Below are positions 28,991-39,273 of a stretch of 64,000 bases of DNA, in pieces. A program made the position numbers and the translations under genes. Source of the stretch: Solirubrobacterales bacterium (GTDB lineage: Bacteria; Actinomycetota; Thermoleophilia; Solirubrobacterales; Solirubrobacteraceae); NCBI GenBank assembly GCA_019241635.1, contig JAFAWR010000285.1, positions 1 through 64,000 of the forward strand, in the 5' to 3' direction. The first letter of the stretch is position 1, and every line of letters begins with the position of its first letter. A model generated the notes under the pieces. The model was not told where the DNA came from, made no database searches, and saw only the letters and a program-made list of their open reading frames with translations.

Positions 28991-29662
28991 CTACGGGTAC
29001 GCGGACGTCCCCGCGCGCAGCGGGGACACGTTGGCGTCACGGCATTCGTACGCGCCGTTCGGGATCGCCGTGCGAAGCGTAACGGTGTCGTTGGGCGGGA
29101 TCACCTGGAGCGCATAGGCGGTCGCGCACCCATTCGGCGTCGCCACCCCGTGCCCTACGTCGAGCCGGAAGGACGCGCTGTGCCCGGGTGCGATCACCAG
29201 CCGCGCCGCCGGCGTGGACCCGAAGAAGTCATTGGTCGTGTGATGCGGGACGGTCGGGAGTGGACCGCCGTACTGGTCGAGGAACAGGATGCCCGGGTAC
29301 CCGTAGGTCCGGCAACTGCGAGCGCTGGTGTTGCGCAGCGCAAAGCCGATCTCGCCGTGGCCCATCCCGCCCTGCTGGCCGAGGAACGACAGCGAGAGCC
29401 CGGCCGCGCGGCACGGCGGGGTGCCGGAGACCGCGGCGGTTGTCGCGGTGCTCGTCGTGGGCGCGGTCGTGGTCGTGCTCGACGTCGAGGTTGACGTCGT
29501 GCTCGTGCTCGGCGTGCTCGCGGCGGAGGCGGGTGCCGCGCCCTGGGATGACGTCGAGGACGTCCCGCCGGAGCTCCCGCAGCCGGCGAGCAGCAGGGCC
29601 ACCGTGAGGAGCACCGCCGCCGGCAGGATCGGCGTTCGTCGCATGAGACTTTGTTCGGGCAT
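28991..29662 (-). CDS. DUF4232-like lipoprotein with Ser/Thr-rich linker
   Basis: Lipobox LLAGCG, STSTTSTSTSSTTTTAPTTST linker, C-terminal beta-sandwich-like region with NTSARSCRTYGYPGI. Confidence 0.75.
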   Translation of the reverse strand: MPEQSLMRRTPILPAAVLLTVALLLAGCGSSGGTSSTSSQGAAPASAASTPSTSTTSTSTSSTTTTAPTTSTATTAAVSGTPPCRAAGLSLSFLGQQGGMGHGEIGFALRNTSARSCRTYGYPGILFLDQYGGPLPTVPHHTTNDFFGSTPAARLVIAPGHSASFRLDVGHGVATPNGCATAYALQVIPPNDTVTLRTAIPNGAYECRDANVSPLRAGTSAYP

Positions 29663-29716
29663 GGTTAGCTCGGCTCCTTCCCCTTGCAGCTGCGTGCCAC
29701 TATCCCGGTCGCGACC

Positions 29717-30415
29717 ATGGACCGTAGCGAGGAGCTCCCGAAGACGCCGCGTCCACCGCGGAACGGCCTGCTGGGCCTGGTCGAGCGATGGTTGCCGTTC
29801 TGGGAGCCCCAACTCGTCGTGGCCTGCGCGATCGCGCTGCAGCTCTCGCTCTCCGAGGACGTCACGATCGGTCCGAGCTGGCTGTTTCCGGCGCTCGAGG
29901 GCGCGCTGCTGGTCGGCCTGGTACTCGCCTCCCCGCATCCGAGCGTGCGCCACTCTCGGCTTCGCCGGCACGTCGCGATCGGGATGATCGGCCTGGTCAG
30001 CGCGGCCAACATGGTCTCGCTGGTGCGGCTTTGCCACCACCTTCTGGTCGGCGGCAAGGAGAACGGCCACGCCCTGATCCTGTCCGGGATCGTGCTGTGG
30101 TGCACGAACGTGCTGCTGTTCGCGCTCTGGTATTGGGAGGTCGACCGCGGCGGCCCGGTCGCCCGCGCGTGCGACGAGGGCGGGTTTCCGGACTTCATGT
30201 TCGTGCAGATGGACAAGACCCAGTTCGCGCCCCCCGGCTGGCGACCCCAGCTCGTCGACTATCTCTACCTCTCGTTCACGAACGCCACCGCGTTCAGCCC
30301 CACCGACACGATGCCACTGACCCCGATTGCCAAGTGGTTGATGACGGGCCAGTCGGTGGCCTCGCTGGTCACGGTGGCGCTGGTCGTCTCCCGAGCCGTG
30401 AACATCCTCTCCTGA
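29717..30415 (+). CDS. Membrane protein with ion-channel-like pore region
   Basis: Several TM helices; YLYLSFTNATAFSPTDTMPLTPIAKWLMTGQSVASLV resembles a K+-channel P-loop/TM2 layout. Confidence 0.6.
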   Translation: MDRSEELPKTPRPPRNGLLGLVERWLPFWEPQLVVACAIALQLSLSEDVTIGPSWLFPALEGALLVGLVLASPHPSVRHSRLRRHVAIGMIGLVSAANMVSLVRLCHHLLVGGKENGHALILSGIVLWCTNVLLFALWYWEVDRGGPVARACDEGGFPDFMFVQMDKTQFAPPGWRPQLVDYLYLSFTNATAFSPTDTMPLTPIAKWLMTGQSVASLVTVALVVSRAVNILS

Positions 30416-31758
30416 TGGACGCTCACGATCAGGCTCCGATTGATGACGCTATCGAGCGCGCGATCGGCGAGATCGGCGCCGAGCTGTCCTCCGCCTTTCC
30501 CTCGAGCGCCCGCCATCCGCTGCGGGCGATCGATCAGCGCGCCATGGACCTGGCCTCGGCCGATCGGGAGCTGAAGGCGGCGCTGTTTCGCTTCGTCGAT
30601 GTGACGCCGGCGTGTCGCTCGCTCGACGATCTGGCCCGTCACCTCCGGGAGTTCCTGCGCGAGGTGCCCGACGCCCCGCCGCCCCTGGCGGTGGCGATGC
30701 GCATGGCCGACAACAAAGCCGGGCGGCGGGCGGTGGGCGCGGCCGCGGCCGCGGGCGTGCGCCACATGGCGCACCGGTTCATCGTCGGCGAGACGCCGGC
30801 CTCAGCCCTCGGCGTCCTGCACGAGTTGTGGAACCACGGCGTGGCTACCTCGGTCGACCTGCTCGGCGAGGCGACGGTCACCCAGGCCGAGGCCGACCGC
30901 TACGCCGGGCGTTGCGACGAGGCGCTGGCCGATCTGGCCCGGGTGGAGGCGGGCTGGCCGGCGCGCGACGTGCTCGAGCGCGACACCAGCGGTCCGATCC
31001 CGCGCACCAACGTATCGGTGAAGATCTCGGCGCTCACCCCGCTGCTGCGCCCCGACGCCCCGGAGCGGGGCCGGCGTGACGCGGCCGAGCGCCTGCGCCC
31101 GCTGCTGCGCCGGGCGCGCGAGCTCGAGGCGCACATCCACATCGACATGGAGTCGCTCGACTCGCGCGAGGCGGTGCTCGACCTCGTGCTCGAGCTGCTC
31201 TCCGAGGAGGAGTTCTCCCGTGGACCGTCGGCTGGGCTGGTGCTCCAGGCCTACCTGCGCGACTCCCCCGAGCAGCTCGACCGCGTCCTTGAGTGGGCAC
31301 GATCGTCGGGACGGACCCCGCCCCTCACCGTCCGCCTGGTCAAGGGCGCCTACTGGGACCACGAGCTGGTCCAGGCCAGCCAGCACGGCTGGCCGACCCC
31401 GGTGTTCGACGTCAAGGCCGAGTGCGACCGCAACTTCGAGAGGCTGACCCGCGGGCTGCTGGACGCCCGCCCCGCGGTGCGGGTCGCGGTGGCCTCGCAC
31501 AACCTGCGCTCGGTGGCCCACGCGATCGCCTACAACCGCAGCCGCGGGGGCGCGGACTCCGACCTCGAGCTTCAGGTCCTCCGCGGGCTGGGCGACCAGC
31601 TCCAGGACGCGCTGGCCTCGCGCGGGTTTCGCGTGCGCACGTATTGCCCGATCGGTGACCTGGTCGCCGGGATGGCCTATCTGGTCCGCCGGCTACTCGA
31701 GAACACCAGCAACGAGTCATTCCTGGCCGCCCAGGCGCAGGGCGCCTCGCTCGAGTAG
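30415..31758 (+). CDS. putA-N / pruB-like: Proline dehydrogenase
   Basis: NVSVKISALTPLL; AHIHIDMES; VRLVKGAYWDHE; ASHNLRSVAHAI; TYCPIGDLVAGMAYLVRRLLENTSNESFL. Confidence 0.93.
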   Translation: MDAHDQAPIDDAIERAIGEIGAELSSAFPSSARHPLRAIDQRAMDLASADRELKAALFRFVDVTPACRSLDDLARHLREFLREVPDAPPPLAVAMRMADNKAGRRAVGAAAAAGVRHMAHRFIVGETPASALGVLHELWNHGVATSVDLLGEATVTQAEADRYAGRCDEALADLARVEAGWPARDVLERDTSGPIPRTNVSVKISALTPLLRPDAPERGRRDAAERLRPLLRRARELEAHIHIDMESLDSREAVLDLVLELLSEEEFSRGPSAGLVLQAYLRDSPEQLDRVLEWARSSGRTPPLTVRLVKGAYWDHELVQASQHGWPTPVFDVKAECDRNFERLTRGLLDARPAVRVAVASHNLRSVAHAIAYNRSRGGADSDLELQVLRGLGDQLQDALASRGFRVRTYCPIGDLVAGMAYLVRRLLENTSNESFLAAQAQGASLE

Positions 31759-31785
31759 CTGCTCGCCGCGCCGTAGGGAGGTGTT

Positions 31786-32325
31786 TCAGGCCGGGGGGCG
31801 CGCGGGCCGGAAGCGCTCGGTCAGGCGAGCCAGGTCGCCGCGGGCCTTCTCGACGCGCGTGGCCACGATGCCGGCCAGGGTCTGCATGAAGCGAAGCTCC
31901 TCGGATCCGAGCCCGGAGCGCGGTTCGCGGCTCACGCAGCACAGCGTGCCATGGACTCGGCCGTCGGACAGCCGGACCGGCACGCCGACATAGGCGTGGA
32001 ACTCCTGCGTCACGGCGAGACCGCTGATCGCCGGCTCCTCCCGCGTGTCCGGGACGATGTTGGGGATGTCCCCGCTCAGCATCCGCATGCAATAGGTCTG
32101 CTCGACCGGGAAAACCGTCCCGGTGTAGCGCGCGGCCGTATCGGCGTCCCCGACGATCGCGTGGATGGTCTGATTGCGGGCGTCGATCGTCGTGATGTAC
32201 GAGGCGTCCATGTTCAAATGCTGCTGCGCGGCGGCGAGCGCCTGCTCGACCACGTCGCTTTCCTGGGCCGCCTCGAGCTTGTCGATCAGCTCCGCGTACT
32301 CCGACTCTGTCGCCCCTCGGTCCAC
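31786..32325 (-). CDS. GAF domain protein (start codon uncertain)
   Basis: VEQALAAAQQHLNMDASYITTID...YCMRMLSGDIPNIVPDTREEPAI...YVGVPVRLSDGRVHGTLCCVSREPR. Confidence 0.8.
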   Translation of the reverse strand: MDRGATESEYAELIDKLEAAQESDVVEQALAAAQQHLNMDASYITTIDARNQTIHAIVGDADTAARYTGTVFPVEQTYCMRMLSGDIPNIVPDTREEPAISGLAVTQEFHAYVGVPVRLSDGRVHGTLCCVSREPRSGLGSEELRFMQTLAGIVATRVEKARGDLARLTERFRPARPPA

Positions 32326-32446
32326 GGAGCGATTTAACCAGCGCGGAGCCTCCGGATGTGAGGACTTTGCGGCGCCTTCGCGGGTGCTGCAAGAGCTGAT
32401 GCACATACTTCGGCGCGCCGGATATAGGCCATAGTTCCGCCCAGCC

Positions 32447-33937
32447 ATGAAGCGCTCGTCACGGTGGAGGACGCGGCTCGGTCGATTGCTGCTGCTGATC
32501 TTGGCCCTGGTCGCCCTGGCCGGCGTCGTCGCGCTGGTCATCCGCTTCGCGCCGCCCTGGCTGGTCTCGACCAAGGGACTGACCGGCGCTGCCCGCCTGA
32601 ACGAGCTGAGCCGGGTCCGGGTGGCTCTCGTCGTGCTGATTCTGGGGGCGCTCGCCGGGGCCGTGGCCATCTACCTGCTGCGCAGCTCGGCGCGCGAACG
32701 ACGCGATGAGAACCAGGAACGCCTCCTGATCGAGCGTTTCATGCGCGCGGTCGATCAGCTCGGGCATCCCGCGCTCGACGTGCGGCTCGGGGGCATCTAC
32801 TCGCTCGAGCGCCTGGCCCACGAGTCCCCGGAGCATCACCCGCCGATCATCGAGATCCTGGCCGCGTTCGTCCGCGAGCACGCGCCGTGGCCCGCGCGGG
32901 GCAGCGGACGTGCCGGCAACGGCGCCCGTCCCGGAGCGGCGGCCGCCGGTCACGGCGGCGAGACCCGATCGCGCCCCCCGACCGACGTGCAGGCGGCGCT
33001 CACGGTGCTCGGGCGACGGCGGCTCGAGCAGGACACCGACGCGCCGCTGTTCCTGTCCTACACCGCGCTGGCCGGCGCGACGCTCACCGGTGCCCACCTG
33101 GAGCGAGCCATGCTCAGCGGGACGAACCTGGAGGGCGCCGACCTGTTCAAGGCGCACCTGAACACCGCAGACCTCGAAGGCGCCAGCCTCCGGGGCGCGG
33201 GGCTCCTGCTGGCCAATCTGAACGACACCGTGCTGTGGGGCGCCAACCTGGAGGGCGCGCGGCTCTACGGCGCCAACCTCGAGGGAGCGGCGCTCAAGGG
33301 AGCGAACCTCAAGGACGGCGGGCTGACCGGTGCCAACCTCAAGGACGCCGGCCTGCACGGCGCGGTCCTGAGCGGCGCCGACCTGACCGGAGCCAACCTC
33401 GAGGGCACCGGGCTCGAGGGGGCCAACCTGGAGGGCGCGAACCTCCAGGGCGCCAATCTCAGAGGCGCGGTCCTGCTCAACGCCATCTACGACGAGTCGA
33501 CGATCTGGCCGGGCGGATTCGACGTGGCCGCTCAGGGCGCCGTGCGGCGGGCCTGGCCCCAGGAGCCGGCGCCGTGGGTCCGCGAGCCCTCCGAGCAGCC
33601 GGCCCGCCGAGGCGTCGTGGGTTGGCCCCACGAGGAGCAGGAGGTCCGTCAGGCGCCGGTCGAGTGGCCGCGCCCGCCGGCGCCGGCGTGGCCGCATGCC
33701 TCCGAGGAGGCGCCGCCGAGCCACGAGGCGACGGCGCCCGCAGCCGAGGACGCGCCGACGCCCGAGCCTTCCGCTGAGCCTGCGCCGGATGCCGATCCGG
33801 AGCCTCCCGCGGAGCCCCCGGCGGGATCCGACCTCCAATCGGGCCCCGAGGTTCCCCCCGCGCAGGAGACCGAGACGCCTCCGCCTCCGCCCTGGGGGTT
33901 CGGTGGCGGCGGGGAGCCGGGTCCACCCGACCAGTAG
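32447..33937 (+). CDS. Pentapeptide-repeat membrane protein with Pro/Glu-rich C-terminal tail
   Basis: Two N-terminal TM segments; repeats GANLEGARLYGANLEGAALKGANLKDGGLTGANL; Pro-rich tail. Confidence 0.9.
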   Translation: MKRSSRWRTRLGRLLLLILALVALAGVVALVIRFAPPWLVSTKGLTGAARLNELSRVRVALVVLILGALAGAVAIYLLRSSARERRDENQERLLIERFMRAVDQLGHPALDVRLGGIYSLERLAHESPEHHPPIIEILAAFVREHAPWPARGSGRAGNGARPGAAAAGHGGETRSRPPTDVQAALTVLGRRRLEQDTDAPLFLSYTALAGATLTGAHLERAMLSGTNLEGADLFKAHLNTADLEGASLRGAGLLLANLNDTVLWGANLEGARLYGANLEGAALKGANLKDGGLTGANLKDAGLHGAVLSGADLTGANLEGTGLEGANLEGANLQGANLRGAVLLNAIYDESTIWPGGFDVAAQGAVRRAWPQEPAPWVREPSEQPARRGVVGWPHEEQEVRQAPVEWPRPPAPAWPHASEEAPPSHEATAPAAEDAPTPEPSAEPAPDADPEPPAEPPAGSDLQSGPEVPPAQETETPPPPPWGFGGGGEPGPPDQ

Positions 33938-33958
33938 CGGCTGTTAGCGTCACACGGC

Positions 33959-35527
33959 GTGTCGCCCCTCCCCCAGTTCGTCAACGAGCCGGTGCTCGAG
34001 CTGCGGCGCGCGTCGGTCAGGGCCGGACTTCAGGACGCCATGGGCGATCTCTCCGGCCGGCTGCCCCTGCGCGTGCCCGTGATGATCGGGACCGGGGAGC
34101 GGGCCGGCGGCGAGCTGCGCTCCACCGATCCCGGCGCGCCCGACCGCGAGGTGGCGCTGGCCGCGAAGGCCGGTGATGCCGACGTCGCCGCGGCGCTTAC
34201 GGAGGCTGAGCGCGGCCTGCGCGAGTGGCGGGCAGTGAACGCGGCGGAGCGCGCGGCGGCGCTGGTGCGGGCCGCGGCATGGTTGCGCGAGCGCCGGCTT
34301 CTGATCGCCGCGCTCGAGGTCCGCGAGTGCGCCAAGCCCTGGCCCGAGGCCGACGCCGACGTGTGCGAGGCGATCGACTTCCTTGAGTACTACGCCCGGG
34401 GCGCGATCGAGCTCGAAACTGGTCCCGCGCTCCTCCAGGTCCCCGGCGAGCGCAACGAGATGCGCTACGCGCCCCGCGGGGTGACCGCGGTCATCTCGCC
34501 GTGGAACTTCCCGCTGGCCATCCCCTGCGGCATGAGCGCCGGGGCACTGGCCACCGGCAATGCCGTCGTGCTCAAGCCGGCCGAGCAGTCCCCCGGGTGC
34601 GCGTGGATGCTCGTCCAGGCGCTGCGGGCCGGCGGAGTCCCGGCGGCGGCGATCTCGCTGCTCCCGGGCGAGGGGGACGTCGGCGCGGCGCTGGTGGCCG
34701 ATCCGCGCGTGCAGACGATCGCGTTCACCGGGTCGCTGCCGGTCGGCCTCGAGATCAGCCGCGCCGCCGGCACCGTGGCAGCCGGCCAGCACCACATCAA
34801 GCGCGTCGTGTCCGAGCTCGGGGGCAAGAACTGCGTGATCGTCGACTCCGACGCCGACCTCGACGAGGCGGTGCCCGGCATCGTCTCGTCGGCCTTCGTG
34901 TACGCCGGGCAGAAGTGTTCGGCCGCGGCGCGGGTCCTGGCGCACGAGGCGATCGCCGATCAGCTGATCGAGCGGGTGGCCGGCGCGGTGCAGGTTCTCG
35001 TGGTCGGACAGGCCGACGAGCTCGGCACCGATGTACCGCCGGTGATCGAGCAGGCCGCCCAGGAGCGGGTGGACCGCTACGCCGCCATGGCCCGCGAGCA
35101 GGGCGAGATCGTCGCGCGGGTCGAGCCGGTTCCCGAGCGGGGGTGGTTCTGCCCTCCGACGGTGGCCGCCGGCCTCCCGCGGGACTCGGCGGTGCTGAAC
35201 GAGGAGATCTTCGGCCCGCTCCTGGCCATCGACCGGGTGGCCGGCGTGGAGGAGGCCTGCGACATCGTCGACGGGCTTCCCTACGCGCTCACCGGCGGGC
35301 TGTTCGCGCGCGATCCGGCGACCGTCCGCTACGTCCGCCAGCGCTCGCCGGTCGGCAACCTGTATGTGAACCGGGGCATCACCGGCGCGATGGTCGGACG
35401 CCAGCCGTTCGGCGGCAACCGGCTGTCCGGGACCGGGAGCAAGGCCGGCGGTCCCGACTACCTGCGGCAGTTCGTCGAGCCCCGGGTGGTCACCGAGAAC
35501 AACATGCGCCACGGGCTCGAGGTGTAG
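33959..35527 (+). CDS. rocA/pruA-like: 1-pyrroline-5-carboxylate dehydrogenase
   Basis: VTAVISPWNFPLAIPCGM; IAFTGSLPVG; ELGGKNCVIVD; YAGQKCSAAARV; NEEIFGPLLAI. Confidence 0.93.
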   Translation: MSPLPQFVNEPVLELRRASVRAGLQDAMGDLSGRLPLRVPVMIGTGERAGGELRSTDPGAPDREVALAAKAGDADVAAALTEAERGLREWRAVNAAERAAALVRAAAWLRERRLLIAALEVRECAKPWPEADADVCEAIDFLEYYARGAIELETGPALLQVPGERNEMRYAPRGVTAVISPWNFPLAIPCGMSAGALATGNAVVLKPAEQSPGCAWMLVQALRAGGVPAAAISLLPGEGDVGAALVADPRVQTIAFTGSLPVGLEISRAAGTVAAGQHHIKRVVSELGGKNCVIVDSDADLDEAVPGIVSSAFVYAGQKCSAAARVLAHEAIADQLIERVAGAVQVLVVGQADELGTDVPPVIEQAAQERVDRYAAMAREQGEIVARVEPVPERGWFCPPTVAAGLPRDSAVLNEEIFGPLLAIDRVAGVEEACDIVDGLPYALTGGLFARDPATVRYVRQRSPVGNLYVNRGITGAMVGRQPFGGNRLSGTGSKAGGPDYLRQFVEPRVVTENNMRHGLEV

Positions 35528-35656
35528 GCAGCCACCGGCTCGCGCTGTCGGTGGCGCCGGCCACGCTCGGTCTTCGGGGTGACCAAACCTCGCCATTCGG
35601 AGGGGTCAAACCGACAAATCTCGCCGCTAGGCTTGATTCGGTCGCTGCCGCGGTCG

Positions 35657-36088
35657 ATGATCGTCCTGGAGATGCCGTTGCCGCCCTCGATTGCGTGGAA
35701 GCTGGTGCTGGTCCTGGTCCTGGTGGGCGGGATCATGCTGAGCGCCTGCGCCCGGGCGCCCCGCCGGCCCCTCCCCCGCACCGAGCTGCGCCGGCTCGTG
35801 CTCGCCGCGCTGACCCTCTATGCGGTCGGCGTGTTCGCCTCGCTCACCCACCATGCCGTCCTGGCCGGAGTGGTCTACGTGTCCGGGATCGCCGCCTGCG
35901 CGCTCGCCGCCTGGCTCTCGCGGGGCAGCGACTCCGAGGATCCGCCGAGCGGAGGCGAGGATCCGATCGACCCAGGTCCGCCGCCGGACGATCCCGATGG
36001 CCTGCCGATGTTCGACTGGGCCGCGTTCGAGCGCCAGTTCCGGGCCTATTCCGATCGCCGGCGCAAGGCCGTCGGCGCCGGTCGCTAG
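35657..36088 (+). CDS. Small membrane protein with Asp/Pro-rich tail
   Basis: Three hydrophobic segments and a DPPSGGEDPIDPGPPPDDP linker. Confidence 0.6.
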   Translation: MIVLEMPLPPSIAWKLVLVLVLVGGIMLSACARAPRRPLPRTELRRLVLAALTLYAVGVFASLTHHAVLAGVVYVSGIAACALAAWLSRGSDSEDPPSGGEDPIDPGPPPDDPDGLPMFDWAAFERQFRAYSDRRRKAVGAGR

Positions 36089-36104
36089 CCAGTCCGCGCG
36101 GTCG

Positions 36105-36707
36105 CTAGCCCGTCCCGTTCATCGCCAGCAGCATCTCGTGCAGCCGGTCGTCCCCGGACAGCTCCGGGTGGAACGAGACCGCGATCATGTTGCCTTGGCG
36201 GATGGCCACCGGATGCTCCTCGACGCTGGCCAGGACCTGAACCGCCGGGCCGCGTTCGGCCACCCACGGGGCGCGGATGAACACGGCGTGCATGGGGCCG
36301 CCCGGGATCCCGTCGACGTCGAGGTCGGCCTCGAAGGAGCGGACCTGGCGGCCGAACGCGTTGCGCCGGGTGGTGACGTCGAGCAGGCCGAGGTGCTCGC
36401 GGTCGAGCATGATCATGCCCGCGCACGTGCCGAGCACCGGGGTCCCTTGGCTGACCAGGTCGCGGAGCGGCTCGGCCAGCCCCTCGCGCTCGATGCCCAG
36501 GGTCATCACGGTCGACTCGCCGCCGGGGATGATCAGGGCATCCAGGTCTTCGAGATCGTTCGGGGTCCGAACCTCGCGCGGCTGTGCCCCGAGCGCGCGC
36601 ACCATCTTGGCGTGAGCTTCGAAGTCGCCCTGCAGGGCGAGGATGCCGACCAGCTTGCCCGCGTCCGGCTCGGCGCCGTTGGCGGCGTGCCCGGGTGTCC
36701 GAGGCAC
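36105..36707 (-). CDS. pdxT: Pyridoxal 5'-phosphate synthase glutaminase subunit PdxT
   Basis: GILALQGDFEAHAKM; LIIPGGESTVM; GTCAGMIML; ISFHPEL-type end (AVSFHPELSGD). Confidence 0.95.
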   Translation of the reverse strand: MPRTPGHAANGAEPDAGKLVGILALQGDFEAHAKMVRALGAQPREVRTPNDLEDLDALIIPGGESTVMTLGIEREGLAEPLRDLVSQGTPVLGTCAGMIMLDREHLGLLDVTTRRNAFGRQVRSFEADLDVDGIPGGPMHAVFIRAPWVAERGPAVQVLASVEEHPVAIRQGNMIAVSFHPELSGDDRLHEMLLAMNGTG

Positions 36708-36709
36708 GG

Positions 36710-37615
36710 CTACCAGCCGCGCGGGGCGAGCAGCTGCTCGGCCTCGAGCTTGGAGCTCTCGAGGCTCACCATGGGCTGGCCGAGGCCGCCCGACGCGGCG
36801 GCGATCCGGGCCGGATCCTGGTAATGGGTGGTGGCCTCGACGATGGCGCGGGCCCGGCGCTCCGGATCCTCGGACTTGAAGATGCCCGAGCCCACGAACA
36901 CGCCCTCGGCCCCGAGCTGCATGACCAGCGCGGCATCGGCCGGGGTGGCGATCCCGCCGGCGCAGAACAGCACCACGGGGAGCCGTCCGTCCTGGGCGAT
37001 CTGGCGCACCAGATGCAACGGCGATTGCAGGTTCTTGGCGGCGGTGGCCAGCTCGGCGTCGTCGAGCGTGGCCAGACGGCGGATCTCGGAGCGAATCTTG
37101 CGTAGATGGGTGACCGCGTTGACGATGTCGCCGGTGCCCGCCTCGCCCTTGGAGCGGATCATCGCCGCCCCCTCGCCGATCCGTCGCAGCGCTTCGCCGA
37201 GGTTGGTCGCCCCGCATACGACCGGGACGTTGAAGGCCCACTTGTCGATGTGGTTGGCCTCGTCGGCGGGCGTGAGCACCTCGGACTCGTCGATGTAGTC
37301 GACCTCGAGGGCCTCGAGCACCTGGGCCTCGACGAAGTGGCCGATCCGGGCCTTGGCCATCACCGGGATCGTCACCGCTTCCTGGATGCCCTGGATCATC
37401 TCCGGGTCGGACATGCGGGCCACGCCGCCGTCGCGGCGAATGTCGGCGGGCACGCGCTCGAGCGCCATGACCGCGGCAGCGCCGGCGTCCTCGGCGATCT
37501 TGGCCTGCTCGGGGGTGACCACATCCATGATCACGCCGCCTTTGAGCATCTCGGCCAGACCGGCCTTGACGGTGAAGGTCGCCTCGTCTCGCGACGTGTG
37601 GCCGTTCTCGTCCAT
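36710..37615 (-). CDS. pdxS: Pyridoxal 5'-phosphate synthase lyase subunit PdxS
   Basis: [44 protein letters not shown]. Confidence 0.97.
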   Translation of the reverse strand: MDENGHTSRDEATFTVKAGLAEMLKGGVIMDVVTPEQAKIAEDAGAAAVMALERVPADIRRDGGVARMSDPEMIQGIQEAVTIPVMAKARIGHFVEAQVLEALEVDYIDESEVLTPADEANHIDKWAFNVPVVCGATNLGEALRRIGEGAAMIRSKGEAGTGDIVNAVTHLRKIRSEIRRLATLDDAELATAAKNLQSPLHLVRQIAQDGRLPVVLFCAGGIATPADAALVMQLGAEGVFVGSGIFKSEDPERRARAIVEATTHYQDPARIAAASGGLGQPMVSLESSKLEAEQLLAPRGW

Positions 37616-37652
37616 CGGGGCTGAGTGTAGCCGGGCGCTAGCGTTCCCGGCC

Positions 37653-38426
37653 ATGTCCGCAGAGCCAGTGTTTTCGCTCGCCGATGGCCGTTTTGTCGCG
37701 TCCGAGCTCGCGCGGGGGCCCTGGGATCCCGGCGCCCAGCACGGCGGAGCGGCGGCCGCGCTGATCGTGCGCGCGTTCGAGGCGCTGCCCGCGGCGGAGG
37801 GGCTCAGCCTGGCTCGGGTCACCTACGAGTTCATGCGCCCGGCGCCAATCGGGCCGGTCGAGGTGCGGGCCGAGGTGGTTCGGCCCGGGCGTCGCGTCCA
37901 GCTGCTCGAGGCCTCGATGGTGGCCGACGGCGTGGAGGTGGTGCGCGCCCGAGGGCTTCAGGTTCAGAGGGCGCACGCGGACGCCGTGGCCGACGGCACT
38001 CCACCGCCTCCCGGCCCCGAGCACGGCAAGCCCGCGGAGCTCAGCCCGCCGCATCGCCCGATGTTCGCCCTCGACGCGATCGAGATCCTGTTCGTGGCCG
38101 GCACGTGGGGAGGCGGCCCGTGCACCGCATGGTTCAGGCTCCGCGGCCCGATCGTGGCCGGCGAGGAGCCCTCGCCCCTGCAGCGCCTGGCCGCCGCGGG
38201 CGACTTCGGCAACGGCATCAGCGCGAGCCTGTCCTGGTACGAGTACCTGTTCATCAACCCCGATCTGACGCTGTACATCGAGCGCGAGCCGGTCGGCGAG
38301 TGGATCGGCCTCTCGTCTGAGACGCGCATCTCCGCCGGCGGGGTCGGGGTGGCCGAGAGCGTGCTGTTTGACTCGCGAGGCCGGATCGGGCGGGCCACGC
38401 AGGCGCTGCTGGTGGCGCCGCGGTGA
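37653..38426 (+). CDS. Thioesterase-family (double hotdog, TesB-like) protein, copy 1
   Basis: [32 protein letters not shown]...[24 protein letters not shown]. Confidence 0.75.
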   Translation: MSAEPVFSLADGRFVASELARGPWDPGAQHGGAAAALIVRAFEALPAAEGLSLARVTYEFMRPAPIGPVEVRAEVVRPGRRVQLLEASMVADGVEVVRARGLQVQRAHADAVADGTPPPPGPEHGKPAELSPPHRPMFALDAIEILFVAGTWGGGPCTAWFRLRGPIVAGEEPSPLQRLAAAGDFGNGISASLSWYEYLFINPDLTLYIEREPVGEWIGLSSETRISAGGVGVAESVLFDSRGRIGRATQALLVAPR

Positions 38427-39220
38427 GCGAGTCGGTCGGGGTCGCCCGGCCGGTGTTCGAGAAGGTTCACGATGGACGCTTCGTGGCCACCGAGCTGGCC
38501 AGCGGCCCGTGGGACCGAAACGCCCAGATCGGAGGCGCGCCGGCGGGGCTGCTGGCGCGGGCGTTCGAGCGGGTGCCGGCTCCCGCCGGGTTGACGCTGG
38601 CGCGCCTGACCTACGATCTCATCCGCCCGGCCCCGATCGGCCCGGTTGACGTGCGCGTCGAGGTGGCCCGGGCCGGGCGTCGCGTTCAGCTGCTCGAGGC
38701 CTCGATGTCGACCGACGGCGTCGAGGTGGTCCGGGCCCGGGCGCTCCGGGTCCACCGGGCCTCGGTGGAGGCTCCGGGCTCCGACGCGGCCGCAGCGCCG
38801 CCGGCCGGCCCGGAAGCCGGCCATGCCGGCGAGCTTCCCGGGCTGCACCGCCCGCGCTTCGCCACCGACGCGAACGAGGTGCGCTTCATCGCCGGCGGGT
38901 TCGGCGGTGGACCCGCCACCGCGTGGTTTCGCCTGACGACTGCGCTGCTCGGCGGCGAGCAGGCCACTCCGATCCAGCGCCTGGCCGCGGCGGCCGACTT
39001 CGGCGCGGGCCTCAGCTCAATGCTGCCCCGCGAGCGGTACGTGTTCATCAACGTCGACCTCACCGTGTACCTGGAGCGCGAGCCGGTCGGCGAGTGGTTC
39101 TGCCTGGAGTCGGTGAGCCGGATCGCATCGGGCGGCGTCGGTCTGGCCGAAAGCGTGCTGTTCGACGAGCGGGGCCGTGTGGGCCGCGCGACCCAGGCGT
39201 TGCTGATCGCGCCTCGCTAA
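38423..39220 (+). CDS. Thioesterase-family (double hotdog, TesB-like) protein, copy 2
   Basis: Clear paralogue of the preceding gene; GTGA overlap with its stop. Confidence 0.75.
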   Translation: MSESVGVARPVFEKVHDGRFVATELASGPWDRNAQIGGAPAGLLARAFERVPAPAGLTLARLTYDLIRPAPIGPVDVRVEVARAGRRVQLLEASMSTDGVEVVRARALRVHRASVEAPGSDAAAAPPAGPEAGHAGELPGLHRPRFATDANEVRFIAGGFGGGPATAWFRLTTALLGGEQATPIQRLAAAADFGAGLSSMLPRERYVFINVDLTVYLEREPVGEWFCLESVSRIASGGVGLAESVLFDERGRVGRATQALLIAPR

Positions 39221-39227
39221 CACCGAT

Positions 39228-39266
39228 TTGGGAAGAAAGGGGGAATTATTCCCACTTTCTTCCCAA
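39228..39266. terminator. Bidirectional stem-loop between convergent genes
   Basis: TTGGGAAGAAAG / CTTTCTTCCCAA 12-bp perfect stem plus inner GGGAA/TTCCC stem. Confidence 0.75.
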
Positions 39267-39273
39267 CCCCCGG

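Noticed and set aside
32959-33490. Repetitive DNA in the pentapeptide gene considered as a CRISPR-like or tandem-repeat array
   Set aside because: It is ordinary pentapeptide-repeat coding sequence; no conserved repeat-spacer spacing.
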